Shown: piece by piece, positions 1 to 8,376 of the stretch
Position numbering within the stretch: position 1 is the first letter of the stretch
Layout: each line of letters starts with the position of its first letter
Source of the DNA: an uncultured Clostridium sp.
GTDB taxonomy: Bacteria > Bacillota > Clostridia > Lachnospirales > Lachnospiraceae
Reading direction: 5' to 3'
Assembly (NCBI RefSeq): GCF_900547735.1
Contig: NZ_URHZ01000019.1
Location: 1-64,000 of the forward strand
DNA length: 64,000 bases
Made by a program: the position numbers and the translations under genes
The notes under the pieces: model-generated
What the model saw: the letters and a program-made list of their open reading frames with translations, nothing else
Told to the model about the DNA's origin: nothing
Database searches by the model: none

Positions 1-64
1 GCTTTATGGCTTTATGGCTTTATGGCTTTATGGCTTTATGGCTTTATGGCTTTATGGCTTTATA
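1..64. repeat. 8-bp tandem repeat at window edge
   Basis: Seven perfect head-to-tail copies of GCTTTATG followed by an eighth copy with the last base changed (GCTTTATA). The array probably continues to the left of the window. It lies 47 bases beyond the 3' end of the regulator gene that stops at 111. The unit length is not a multiple of three, so copy-number change would shift a frame if it were translated, but no coding role is visible. Confidence 0.9.
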
Positions 65-110
65 ACCGTATGATTTTATCATTTTATAATTTTCTCACTA
101 CTCCCCAATG

Positions 111-1421
111 TCACCTCATCTCCATCTTATATACCTTCTGAGGCCGCCCTTTCGTACCATTCTGGCGGTGATAGAGGACTGCCGCCATTCCGTACCGGAC
201 CATACTGTCCAGCATCCTGTTGGCGCTTCTCAGGGTGATATGAAGAATTCCGGCCAAATCCTGGGAGGTAAATTCCACGTCGCCCAAAATTTCATTAGCC
301 TTTAAAATTTTCTGGATTGTCAGTGTCGAAAAACCGGTCTGCTCCGCCAGTTCCAGTATCTGCGGGGATACATCCTCCGAAAAAGTCACCAGCTTCCCTT
401 CTCCGAACAGCCCAATTTTTTTGCGCTCCTCATTGATCAGATAACTGGTATAATCCACCGTATTCTGCGCCTCTTTCATCGCGTAAAGACCATTGGAAAC
501 GGCATTTTGCAGGCTGTCGCCCATGCCGTAGCCAATGCATACGCGCAAATCGCTTTTATCTTCTATACTCTTCTTCAGGGTACAGGACTTAAAGCCGCAG
601 GTGATTTTCTCCAGGGCATGATAATTCGTAAATACCTGGATATAGCCTTCTTGCTCCTCAATGATAAAATCGCAGAGATTTTTCTTACTGAATGCCATCA
701 GGCTTCGTCTGACCTTCTCCATATTCTCTTCGTTAAACGGATCCGGGCGGATATCGATCACGGCCGGCCTGTTTTTTTCCAGTTTCCTGATTGTAATGTC
801 ATGCATCAGCAATTCATAGCTCTTCAGGATGTCGTCATGATTGCAGTTGATAAAACGGCAGTTCACCCCGGCCTTCAGGATATCCGGCACGATCAGGCTG
901 CGCCTGGACAGGGAATATTTGATCTTTCCGCTCTTCCAGAGTTCGATATGCCTGTTTCTCGTCTCTTCCAGGGTCTTCCACATCTCTTCCGGCTGCATAT
1001 TATCCATATATTCCTGATTTTTAAGAAACCACTCCTCAAAATTGCCTTTTTTCATCATCTCAATCAGGCTTTTTTCATTTTGAGGGCAGAGATAGTCACA
1101 AAAATCAAAATATCCGTACCGGAGTTCAAAATCCTGATACTCAAAAATCGCGCGGTTAATTTCCCTGTAGAAATTGCTGATTCCGCATTCAATGTTCCGG
1201 ATCGGTTTGTGTTCCGGGTAGGCGCCCTGGATAATTCTCATCGGCGCCGTGCCTCCTGCCAGGAAACCGTCATACTGCTCAGAAATCCTTCGGTAAAGGT
1301 CCACGATATGTTCGTATGTATAATATGCATAAACATCCGTCACGCAGGAAAGCTCCATCTGTTTCAGCGCTTTTTTATAAAATGGTTCCAGGTATGGCGT
1401 TGTCAGTAACGCAATCTTCAT
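111..1421 (-). CDS. Transcriptional regulator with GGDEF-like and winged-helix domains
   Basis: A 436-residue protein that I do not recognise as a named regulator. The N-terminal ~200 residues look like a sensory domain. Around residues 290-335 there is a stretch (CIGYGMG followed by a helix with NGLYAMKEA) like the degenerate GGDEF-like domains of some clostridial regulators; no GGDEF catalytic motif is present. The last ~80 residues read as a winged helix-turn-helix (SQDLAGILHITLRSANRMLDS). The ATG has a good GGAGGG ribosome site. It is divergent from the DcuC carrier and M20 peptidase genes, so it may control them; three phased TTTAGG repeats lie between. Function is inferred from context only. 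Confidence 0.65.
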   Translation of the reverse strand: MKIALLTTPYLEPFYKKALKQMELSCVTDVYAYYTYEHIVDLYRRISEQYDGFLAGGTAPMRIIQGAYPEHKPIRNIECGISNFYREINRAIFEYQDFELRYGYFDFCDYLCPQNEKSLIEMMKKGNFEEWFLKNQEYMDNMQPEEMWKTLEETRNRHIELWKSGKIKYSLSRRSLIVPDILKAGVNCRFINCNHDDILKSYELLMHDITIRKLEKNRPAVIDIRPDPFNEENMEKVRRSLMAFSKKNLCDFIIEEQEGYIQVFTNYHALEKITCGFKSCTLKKSIEDKSDLRVCIGYGMGDSLQNAVSNGLYAMKEAQNTVDYTSYLINEERKKIGLFGEGKLVTFSEDVSPQILELAEQTGFSTLTIQKILKANEILGDVEFTSQDLAGILHITLRSANRMLDSMVRYGMAAVLYHRQNGTKGRPQKVYKMEMR

Positions 1422-1448
1422 TTTTTCCCTCCGTTCACTGCTATTATT

Positions 1449-1477
1449 ATTCTAGCATAGCATTTCCAAATTGTCTA
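1449..1477 (-). promoter_or_regulatory. Likely sigma-A promoter of the 111-1421 regulator gene
   Basis: On the minus strand a TAGACA -35 and TAGAAT -10 are separated by 17 bases, ending about 28 bases before the regulator's ATG. The -35 is weak, the spacing ideal. Confidence 0.5.
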
Positions 1478-1513
1478 TTTAGGCGGTTTTCGTTGTTTTT
1501 AGGTTATTTTAGG
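1478..1513. promoter_or_regulatory. Phased TTTAGG direct repeats, candidate operator
   Basis: TTTAGG occurs at 1478-1483, 1498-1503 and 1508-1513, at spacings of 20 and 10 bases, so all copies face the same side of the helix. They lie between the two divergent promoters. A regulator site is inference. Confidence 0.35.
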
Positions 1514-1542
1514 ACATTTTGTAATTTTTATATAAAATACTC

Positions 1543-1571
1543 TTGATTTATTACTTTTCTTAGGATATAAT
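1543..1571 (+). promoter_or_regulatory. Sigma-A promoter of the DcuC-type carrier gene
   Basis: TTGATT and TATAAT are separated by exactly 17 bases; the -10 ends 70 bases before the ATG at 1642. Confidence 0.7.
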
Positions 1572-1641
1572 TCACCTTATTACAAGACGTCTTTAAATAG
1601 CCATAAATATTAATTATTCATTTTGTACAGGAGGATACAAC

Positions 1642-3021
1642 ATGCAGCTCATCAGTATTGCCATAACTCTGGCAGTCGTGGTTTTTGTTGCCACGATGAT
1701 TTTAAAAAAATACAAACCACATGCAATACTTCTAGGCGGCGGCATTGTTCTGCTGCTCTGTGCCCAGTTTCTGGGCATCAACAGCATCATCGCCGACGTA
1801 GAAAACAGCACCGGTTTCTGGCTGTTCGACGTTTTTGAATTAATGCGGGTTACCCTGCAGAAGGATGCGGGTTCAACCGGAATGATCATCATGGCCGCAG
1901 GAGCATACGCCATGTTCATGAATCATGTGGGCGCCAGCTCCGCCATGGTCAAAATCTGCACCAAACCGCTGAAACATCTGGGTTCACCCTACATCGTGCT
2001 CGCCCTTACCTACACCGTAGGACAGTTTCTGAATATTTTTGTACCCAGCGCGGCCGGCCTCAGCGTTTTACTGATGGCCACCGTTTATCCGATTCTGATC
2101 GCCCTGGGCGTAAGCCCGCTGTCCGCGGCGGCCGTTATCGCCTCCGCAGCCTGCCTGGATCTGGGCCCCGCTTCCGGCGCTTCCAACATGGCCGCACAGG
2201 TGGCCGGTCTGGATCCGATGACATATTTTATCAAGTATCAGGTCCCGATCATGATCGTGGTAATTCCACTGGTCACAATCGCCCATTATGTGGTGCAGAA
2301 GTATTTTGACAAAAAGGACGGCTTTGTCGTAGAGAAAAAAGAACTGGTTGAGAAAGAGGATGAGGACGGTGTTCCGAAGTTCTATGCCATCCTCCCCCTG
2401 TTCCCGCTCGTCCTGCTGCTTCTCTTCAACGACCTTGTCATAAGTACTTTTAAGATGAACGTAGTCACCGCAATGATGATGGGCGTCTGTCTGACAATCC
2501 TGCTGGAAATTATCAGGAAGCCGAAGAACATTTTTGATTCCGTTAAAATCATCGATGTGTTTTTCAATGGAATGGGCAAACAGTTCGCCAGCATCATTAC
2601 CCTGATTATGGCAGGTGAGGTTTTTGCCGAGGGTCTAAAACGGATGGGGATGATCGACCTGATTATCGAAGGCGCCCAGAATATCGGCTTCGGTCCGATT
2701 CCCATGACGATTGTTATGGTGGCGATTATCGTTGTCTCCTCCATTATTATGGGTTCCGGAGCGGCGCCCTTCTATGCCTTCATTGCTTTGGCTCCGACCG
2801 TCTCCGAATCCTTCGGCATCCATCCGGTCATTATGTGCCTCGCCATGCAGCTTGCCACGGGCATGGGACGCAATATGTCCCCGATTTCGTCCTGTATGGT
2901 GGCAACCGCCGGATGTACCAATGATAAAGTGCTGTCAATTGATCTTGTAAAACGCACCATGATCCCGATGTTGGTGGGCACGGTGGGCCTGATTCTGGGC
3001 GATGTGATTTTCTTCTTATAA
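1642..3021 (+). CDS. DcuC-family anion (C4-dicarboxylate-type) carrier
   Basis: A 459-residue polytopic membrane protein with about 10-12 hydrophobic segments and a charged cytoplasmic loop near residues 225-250. Family features include the NIFVPSAAG stretch near residue 133 and the GSGAAPFYAF and GRNMSPISS segments in the C-terminal half, typical of the DcuC/YfcC-like ion transporter superfamily. The start is fixed by an AGGAGG site 8 bases before the ATG. It precedes an M20 peptidase by 27 bases, so the imported substrate is more likely an acylated or peptide-like amino acid conjugate than a plain dicarboxylate; that is inference. Family call is firm, substrate is not. Confidence 0.85.
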   Translation: MQLISIAITLAVVVFVATMILKKYKPHAILLGGGIVLLLCAQFLGINSIIADVENSTGFWLFDVFELMRVTLQKDAGSTGMIIMAAGAYAMFMNHVGASSAMVKICTKPLKHLGSPYIVLALTYTVGQFLNIFVPSAAGLSVLLMATVYPILIALGVSPLSAAAVIASAACLDLGPASGASNMAAQVAGLDPMTYFIKYQVPIMIVVIPLVTIAHYVVQKYFDKKDGFVVEKKELVEKEDEDGVPKFYAILPLFPLVLLLLFNDLVISTFKMNVVTAMMMGVCLTILLEIIRKPKNIFDSVKIIDVFFNGMGKQFASIITLIMAGEVFAEGLKRMGMIDLIIEGAQNIGFGPIPMTIVMVAIIVVSSIIMGSGAAPFYAFIALAPTVSESFGIHPVIMCLAMQLATGMGRNMSPISSCMVATAGCTNDKVLSIDLVKRTMIPMLVGTVGLILGDVIFFL

Positions 3022-3048
3022 TAAACAGATACGGAAAGGAAAGAAAAA

Positions 3049-4188
3049 ATGATATATTTTGATTATAATGAATACATAGAGCAGTTAAAAGAACTTGTTA
3101 ACATAGACAGCAGCAGCTATGATCCGGAAGGCACCGATCGGGTTGCCGGTCTGATGGCGGCCAAATATGAGGCTCTGGGCCTCACGGTCACCCAAAAACG
3201 GTTTGACGGCCGCGCCGGTTACTGTCTGGAGGTGAGAAATTATCCCGGCATCGAGGAAATCGATGTTTTAATGACCGGACATATGGACACCGTTTTTCCA
3301 AAAGGAACCGTTGAAAACCGCCCGTTCGCCATGGATGCTGAAAAAGCATACGGCCCCGGTGTCATTGATATGAAATCAGGTCTGTTAAACATGTACTACA
3401 TTGTGCGGGAGCTTGTCAAAAACAATACCGGCCTGCGCTTATGCCTTGCTCTTAACAGTGATGAGGAAATTTCCTCCCGCTATTCAAGTCCCTGGATCAG
3501 CAATCTGGCGAAAAAGGCGAAATGCGGCCTGGTGTTTGAACCGGCCAGAAAAAACGGCGCCATGGTAAGCGATCGGAAGGGACTCGCCCGTTATAATATT
3601 GATTTCAAGGGTATTTATGCGCATGCAGGCGTCAACCCCCAGGACGGCGCCAGTGCAATTCATGAAATGGCGGAGTGGATCACCCGTATCGTTCCGCTGA
3701 ACGACTATGAAAGCGGCACCAGTCTGAATGTCGGCGTCGTGAGCGGCGGCATGGGTGCAAACACCGTGGCCGATAACGCCCGCTGTGAGATTGACATCCG
3801 TTTCTCAACCATCGAGGCATGCCGGAAAATCGAGGCCGCCTTCGATCACCTGAAAGAAACGCCTTTTACCCCCGGCGTCAGGGCCACGGTCACCCGCGTC
3901 GGTTTCCGTCCTCCCATGGCATCCACCGAAACCTCCAGGCGAATGATGAAATTCATGGAGGAAGAGGGAGCCGCATGCGGTGTCGACGTCCATTTTGTAA
4001 GGACCGGAGGCGGTTCTGACGGCAACTTCATTGCATTCGAGGGCTGTCCCGTCATCGATGCCGTGGGACCGGTCGGGGACGGCGCCCATGGGGATAAGGA
4101 AATGATATGGCTCAACACAATCCTGCCCAGAACCGAGATGGTATACCGGACAATGATCCGTCTGGAAAAAGAGGGCTGCTTCAACTGA
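3049..4188 (+). CDS. M20 family metallopeptidase (CPG2/glutamate carboxypeptidase-like)
   Basis: A 379-residue cytosolic di-zinc hydrolase. The M20 metal and catalytic motifs are all visible: GHMDTVF near residue 78, GVIDMKSG near 105, the SDEEISS glutamate pair near 137, and the C-terminal GGGSDGNF. The central lid/dimerisation domain follows residue ~175. The family removes C-terminal glutamate or cleaves acyl-amino acids. The gene follows the DcuC-type carrier by 27 bases and has a GGAAAGG ribosome site; the pair reads as uptake plus hydrolysis of one substrate. A strong terminator follows. Confidence 0.85.
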   Translation: MIYFDYNEYIEQLKELVNIDSSSYDPEGTDRVAGLMAAKYEALGLTVTQKRFDGRAGYCLEVRNYPGIEEIDVLMTGHMDTVFPKGTVENRPFAMDAEKAYGPGVIDMKSGLLNMYYIVRELVKNNTGLRLCLALNSDEEISSRYSSPWISNLAKKAKCGLVFEPARKNGAMVSDRKGLARYNIDFKGIYAHAGVNPQDGASAIHEMAEWITRIVPLNDYESGTSLNVGVVSGGMGANTVADNARCEIDIRFSTIEACRKIEAAFDHLKETPFTPGVRATVTRVGFRPPMASTETSRRMMKFMEEEGAACGVDVHFVRTGGGSDGNFIAFEGCPVIDAVGPVGDGAHGDKEMIWLNTILPRTEMVYRTMIRLEKEGCFN

Positions 4189-4196
4189 CAGACAAA

Positions 4197-4238
4197 AACC
4201 GGGAAGGATATCTTCTGCGATATCCTTCCCGGTTTTGA
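4197..4238 (+). terminator. Intrinsic terminator after the M20 peptidase
   Basis: A perfect 16-bp stem (4197-4212 with 4219-4234) and 6-base loop, ending in TTTT. It closes the carrier-peptidase unit; the convergent methyltransferase gene ends at 4260. Confidence 0.85.
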
Positions 4239-4259
4239 CTATTGCTTTTGACTATTGCT

Positions 4260-4961
4260 CTACCATATAGATTCTACTTTTCTTGCTCTTACAATTATAA
4301 TATCGGGAATTTCTTTACTCCCAAAACATTCCTCATAAAAACCATCAATCACAAATCCATTTTTAAAACAGAGATGAAAGATATCCTGCAGGGAACGGTG
4401 ATAATAGCATTGCTCCCGTGGCTGTCCTTTGATTGCTTCACCGTAATAACCGTGCGGAGTCATATATTGTTCCGTCAGTGTAACAAAACAGGGATGCTGG
4501 GTGGCAAAAACAAAAATGCCGTTTTCGGAAATCATCCGATTGACACAGTGAAACAGTTCTGTAACCTCCGGAATATCCATAATTGCCATATTGGAAACCG
4601 CCTTGGTAAATGGTTTCTGCCGTTTCAGCGCCATCAGACTGCTTTCACTCGATGCATCTGCAACACAAAATTCAATCTTATCGCAGAAACGCGCCTGCCG
4701 TTTTTTTGCCAGCTCAATCATTTTGGGCGAGTAGTCAAAGGCTACGACACTTACCCCGCGTTCCGCCAGATATGCGGAATAATTCCCATTTCCACAGGCT
4801 ATATCTAAAATAAAATCATCCGGCTGAATCTCCAGCAGCTCATTCACTTTGGGCCGCACTGTTTTTCTGTGAAACTCATTCGAATTGTCTCCCATCGCGG
4901 TGTCCCAAAATTCTGCATTTGCTTCCCATGCCTTCAGGCTGTCTTCCAGTGTGTATTTCAT
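4260..4961 (-). CDS. Class I SAM-dependent methyltransferase
   Basis: A 233-residue Rossmann-fold methyltransferase. Motif I is ILDIACGNGNYS near residues 49-60, followed by the acidic end of strand 2 (VAFDYSPKMIELAKK). The C-terminal half has the aromatic substrate side typical of UbiE/type 11 methyltransferases. Substrate unknown. It is monocistronic: a hairpin separates it from the lipoprotein gene upstream. A GAGGT ribosome site lies upstream of the ATG. Confidence 0.8.
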   Translation of the reverse strand: MKYTLEDSLKAWEANAEFWDTAMGDNSNEFHRKTVRPKVNELLEIQPDDFILDIACGNGNYSAYLAERGVSVVAFDYSPKMIELAKKRQARFCDKIEFCVADASSESSLMALKRQKPFTKAVSNMAIMDIPEVTELFHCVNRMISENGIFVFATQHPCFVTLTEQYMTPHGYYGEAIKGQPREQCYYHRSLQDIFHLCFKNGFVIDGFYEECFGSKEIPDIIIVRARKVESIW

Positions 4962-5025
4962 CCTTATTTACCTCAAATCCCGTTTTGCTTCAGTATAACA
5001 CAGATAAAACCGGAAATGAAACACT

Positions 5026-5064
5026 AAACGGGAGGGGTATCTTTTCAGATATCCCTCCCAGTTT
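5026..5064 (-). terminator. Intrinsic terminator after the oligopeptide-binding lipoprotein gene
   Basis: A stem of about 15 bp (5026-5041 with 5048-5064) containing one bulge and one G-T pair, with a 6-base loop. Read on the minus strand it follows the gene that stops at 5082; the T tract is modest. Confidence 0.65.
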
Positions 5065-5081
5065 CACATGCTCCTGCCACT

Positions 5082-6620
5082 CTATTCCCAACTGAAATCA
5101 TATACATTATAGAATGACCACGGGCTGACGACAACGCCTTTCAGTCCCTTTTTAATTGCAATATTGTTAAATCCGCTCACCGTTGGGATAACCGGCACAT
5201 CTTCGCTGAGTTTGATGAGCAGTTTTTCATAGATTGCGGCCCTGTCGTCCTCGTTAAGGGTGATGCGGGCCTCTTCCAGATACTGATCAGCCAGCGGATC
5301 GGCGTACTTGCTGAAGTTCTGGACTTCAATCTGAGCGGAATGGATGGTCGGATACAATGTTTCATCGACCGTCGGGGCCGTATAGGTGCCGCTGCCTACA
5401 ATCAGGTTGGCCTCGCCGTTTAAGCAGGCTGCCTCATAGGCGGAACGCTCCATCTGGGAGATTTTCAGCTCTATGCCGATTTCAGCCAGGGAGTTCTGGA
5501 GAATCTGGGCAAATTTGGAATCCTGCGGGGAATAAAGGATAGCCGTAAGCGGCTCGCTTCCGTCGATTCCCTCCGCTGCCAGCAGCGTCTTTGCCTTTTC
5601 CAGATCGTAAGGATATTTTACCACCTTATCGGTATATCCCAGGTAATTTTCCGTCACAAAGGTATCCATAATCATGCCGTTGCCGTCAAGAATTCCGTCC
5701 AGCATTGCTTCTTTATCGATTGCATAGCAGAGGGCCTGACGTGCTTTTACGTTGTCAAACGGCGGCTTTTCCGTATTGACCTGGATAAAGGAAAGACCGA
5801 AGGTCGGTCCCTGCAGCATTTCCAGCTTCTCATTTTCCTCGATACGTTTTACGCTGGACTGCTGCACCAGAATATAGGTATCGATGTCCCCCGCCTCCAG
5901 GCTCAGAATCGCCGAGTTCGGATCCGTGATCACGCGGTACTGTAAATTCTTAATCGGCGCCGCTCCCAGATGGTAATTCTCATTTGCCACCATTGTAAGC
6001 AGTTCGCCGCGCTTCCAGTCAACCACCTTGTATGGCCCGGTCGTTACCGGATTGTTGAAAAATTCACTTTCTCCCTGAGCCTCATATGCCGTCTTGCTGA
6101 AAATACCAGCCGTCGGAAGAGCCATGGAGAATAAAAATTCCGGGTACGGTCCGTCCAGCGTCACTTTAACATGACTGTCATCCACTTTATCAACTGCCGT
6201 CACGCGGGCAAAGCTCGGCACTGCCAGCGGTTTTGTCATACCTCTCTGAAGAGAGAATACCACATCGTCCACGGTCATATCGCTGCCGTCGGAAAATTTG
6301 ACCCCCTGCTTAATCTGGAAAACGTATTCCGTTCCGTCATCGGAAATTTCCCATGACTCGGCCAGACACGGCCTTATCTCATATGTCTCATTGTCCATTC
6401 TGAGAAGCGGATCATAGAGAACCGTGTTAACGCGCATTCCGTTTCCGTCCAGGTTATTATGTGTGTCAAGGTTGGGCGTATCCCCCGGCTGGCCCATTAT
6501 AATTGTGTCCTTTGCAGTCCCCTCTTTCACCGCTGCCTCACCGCTGCCCGTTTTTGCCTGGCATCCTGCCAGAGATAATGCCATTGCCGCTGCCAAAACG
6601 ATTGAAATAGCTTTTTTCAT
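5082..6620 (-). CDS. Peptide/nickel-type ABC substrate-binding lipoprotein (SBP_bac_5)
   Basis: A 512-residue extracellular lipoprotein. A signal peptide ends in the lipobox LAGC near residue 20. The body has the SBP_bac_5 hallmarks: RPCLAESWEISDDGTEYVFQ near residue 85, KFSDGSDMTVDDVVFS, the KARQALCYAIDKEAM segment and the C-terminal LSEDVPVIP. The family binds oligopeptides or metal chelates and delivers them to a DppBCDF-type permease, which is absent here. The start has an AAAGGAGAGG site. It lies 39 bases after an M29 aminopeptidase gene on the same strand, so peptide capture and digestion look co-expressed. Confidence 0.88.
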   Translation of the reverse strand: MKKAISIVLAAAMALSLAGCQAKTGSGEAAVKEGTAKDTIIMGQPGDTPNLDTHNNLDGNGMRVNTVLYDPLLRMDNETYEIRPCLAESWEISDDGTEYVFQIKQGVKFSDGSDMTVDDVVFSLQRGMTKPLAVPSFARVTAVDKVDDSHVKVTLDGPYPEFLFSMALPTAGIFSKTAYEAQGESEFFNNPVTTGPYKVVDWKRGELLTMVANENYHLGAAPIKNLQYRVITDPNSAILSLEAGDIDTYILVQQSSVKRIEENEKLEMLQGPTFGLSFIQVNTEKPPFDNVKARQALCYAIDKEAMLDGILDGNGMIMDTFVTENYLGYTDKVVKYPYDLEKAKTLLAAEGIDGSEPLTAILYSPQDSKFAQILQNSLAEIGIELKISQMERSAYEAACLNGEANLIVGSGTYTAPTVDETLYPTIHSAQIEVQNFSKYADPLADQYLEEARITLNEDDRAAIYEKLLIKLSEDVPVIPTVSGFNNIAIKKGLKGVVVSPWSFYNVYDFSWE

Positions 6621-6659
6621 GTCCCTCTCCTTTTCCTGTCACTGTCTCAGTATTGCTTA

Positions 6660-7853
6660 TTAAATTTTCCAGGTTCCCCGTTCCATCAGCACCACGGAGG
6701 TTCCATTACCATCCTCGGCCGTCACTTTAAGTTCTTCCGAGCCTATCATGAAATCCACATGAATGCTGCACTGGTTCAGCCCTGCATTTTCCAGCTCCTC
6801 CTCCGTCATCGACGAAGCCCCCGGCACACCGCTGGTAAGCGCACGTCCCAGAGCCATATGGCATACCGCGTTCTCATCCAGAATGGTATTATAGTAAATC
6901 GTCCCGGTCTGATAAATAGGGGAAGTGACTGCAACCAGAGCCGTTTCCCCAAAATAGCGGGAGCCCTCGTCGGTCTCCAATATCCCCTTTAATGCCTCCA
7001 GTCCCGAATCCGCTCCATATTCGACCACTCTTCCGTCTTTGATTACAAGCCGCATCCCCTCAATCAGGGAACCGTTATAATTTAGCGGCATTGTCGCTGC
7101 CACCGTTCCGTTGATCCGGTGTTTATGAGGCGCTGCAAACAGTTCTTCCGTAGGAATGTTGGGAATGTATTCCCTCCCCGTCCTCTTGTTCATATCACAG
7201 CCGCCGGTCCAGCCGGAATTTTCCGCCAGCTCCACGGTCAGTTCCGTGCCCGGGCCCTCGAACCTGAGTTTTCTGAGGTTCATCGCATCCAGAGCCGTCT
7301 TTTTCTCCTGCAGACCGCGCTTATGCTCCTGCCAGGCCTGTACCGGGTCTTCCCTGTCCAGGCGCAGGATCGGGATCAGGGCCTCCCACAGCTTTTGAAC
7401 CGCTTCCTCTCCCTTTAATCCGGGATATACCGTCTCCGCCCATCCGACGGACGGCAGAGAGCTCTTGACCCAGGTGACTCCCTTTGCCGACCTGGCCTTA
7501 TTGTAACGGTCCCCCGACCTGGCCCGGAGTTTCCGGACCGACGCCAGCTTTTCCGTCAGCACAGAATCTGCGGCGCCAAATACGGGCGGAAGTAAATCCA
7601 GGATCGCCACGCCCTGTTCCGCATAACTGCACATGTAATCCGTCACCCACTCCGGATAGTAATCCAGATATTCTTCCCGCGAATGGAGACACCGCTGCCG
7701 GTCTTCCTCCGGATCCACATAATCGCAGCGCACATAGGCTGCGCCCGCCTCATAAGCAGTCTCCGTCACCGTTCTGACAAATTCGCAGTCCCATGGAGCC
7801 GCATTGATCACAAGCACTTCCCCCGGCTGCAAATCCAGGGCCGCCCGGATCAA
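6660..7853 (-). CDS. M29 family aminopeptidase (AmpS/PepS-like)
   Basis: A metal-dependent aminopeptidase. M29 features are clear: the QPGEVLVINA N-terminal region, GTELTVEL, the ENSGWTGGCD and NIPTEE segments, IYYNTILDENAVCHMALG carrying metal ligands, and a C-terminal IHVDFMIGS. The coordinates use the first canonical start, a TTG at 7853, but this is probably not the true start. Family-like sequence (YTDYYRKYAGVLIR) continues in frame upstream to 7892, where an ATT (7890-7892) or CTG (7887-7889) follows a GAGGGGG ribosome site; the frame is open to a TAG at 7932-7934. First gene of a two-gene unit with the binding lipoprotein. Confidence 0.85.
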   Translation of the reverse strand: MIRAALDLQPGEVLVINAAPWDCEFVRTVTETAYEAGAAYVRCDYVDPEEDRQRCLHSREEYLDYYPEWVTDYMCSYAEQGVAILDLLPPVFGAADSVLTEKLASVRKLRARSGDRYNKARSAKGVTWVKSSLPSVGWAETVYPGLKGEEAVQKLWEALIPILRLDREDPVQAWQEHKRGLQEKKTALDAMNLRKLRFEGPGTELTVELAENSGWTGGCDMNKRTGREYIPNIPTEELFAAPHKHRINGTVAATMPLNYNGSLIEGMRLVIKDGRVVEYGADSGLEALKGILETDEGSRYFGETALVAVTSPIYQTGTIYYNTILDENAVCHMALGRALTSGVPGASSMTEEELENAGLNQCSIHVDFMIGSEELKVTAEDGNGTSVVLMERGTWKI

Positions 7854-7979
7854 TACCCCGGCATATTTTCTGTAATAATCTGTATACAGAATGCTTCCCC
7901 CTCTCTTCTCCCGTAGGTTCAGACAGAAAACCTACAGTGTTTCCTCACTGTCTCGTATTATACATACGTGCATGTTTGC

Positions 7980-8008
7980 ATTTTAACATTTCAGTCTTTA
8001 TTTGTCAA
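7980..8008 (-). promoter_or_regulatory. Strong sigma-A promoter of the aminopeptidase-lipoprotein unit
   Basis: On the minus strand a consensus TTGACA is followed after 17 bases by TAAAAT. It lies about 90 bases upstream of the probable start at 7892. Confidence 0.75.
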
Positions 8009-8202
8009 TTATTTTCATTCAATATCACAAGTAAACTGTATACATCATTATTTTTCTATATATTTACATGCTTTTTCTGTTTTTTTGTCTTTATATCCGG
8101 CCGTTCGTCTTTTAAAGGCAGTTCCGTTTAATAGAAACTCTGAACGCATGGAGATGAAAATGGACACAAAAATGAGAGCGGACGCAAAAAAAGAACGGAC
8201 GC

Positions 8203-8240
8203 AAAAAGAGGCATTGTTCACCCAAACAATGCCTCTTTTT
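8203..8240 (-). terminator. Bidirectional intrinsic terminator
   Basis: A 15-bp perfect stem (8204-8218 with 8225-8239) and short loop, flanked by A and T runs on both sides so it can act on either strand. The nearest gene ending toward it is the minus-strand membrane protein that stops at 8377. Confidence 0.8.
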
Positions 8241-8376
8241 ATCTATGATCAATTACACTATGTAATTATTTAATCCACGATATTCAGTTTTTAACAGCAG
8301 CGCGCCTGCCTGTCCATTCAAATCCCGTTATAACCGCCTCATAACCGGTTATTTCTATATGATTTTACTCTATGTT

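Larger units (their letters stand above)
7854..8376. other. Intergenic stretch 7893-8376: promoter and terminator only
   Basis: Beyond the probable upstream extension of the M29 gene (to 7892), this A+T-rich interval holds the minus-strand promoter at 7980-8008 and the hairpin at 8203-8240. I see no gene in it. Confidence 0.6.

Noticed and set aside
507..1409. Long open frame antisense to the first regulator gene
   Set aside because: It lies wholly opposite a gene with domain likeness and a ribosome site; its product shows no family features. The same reasoning removes antisense frames at 18770-19909, 39217-40233, 46930-47982, 50036-51133 and 55174-56142.
111..1421. Active diguanylate cyclase
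   Set aside because: The GGDEF-like region lacks the GG(D/E)EF active-site motif; only the fold-like segment is seen.
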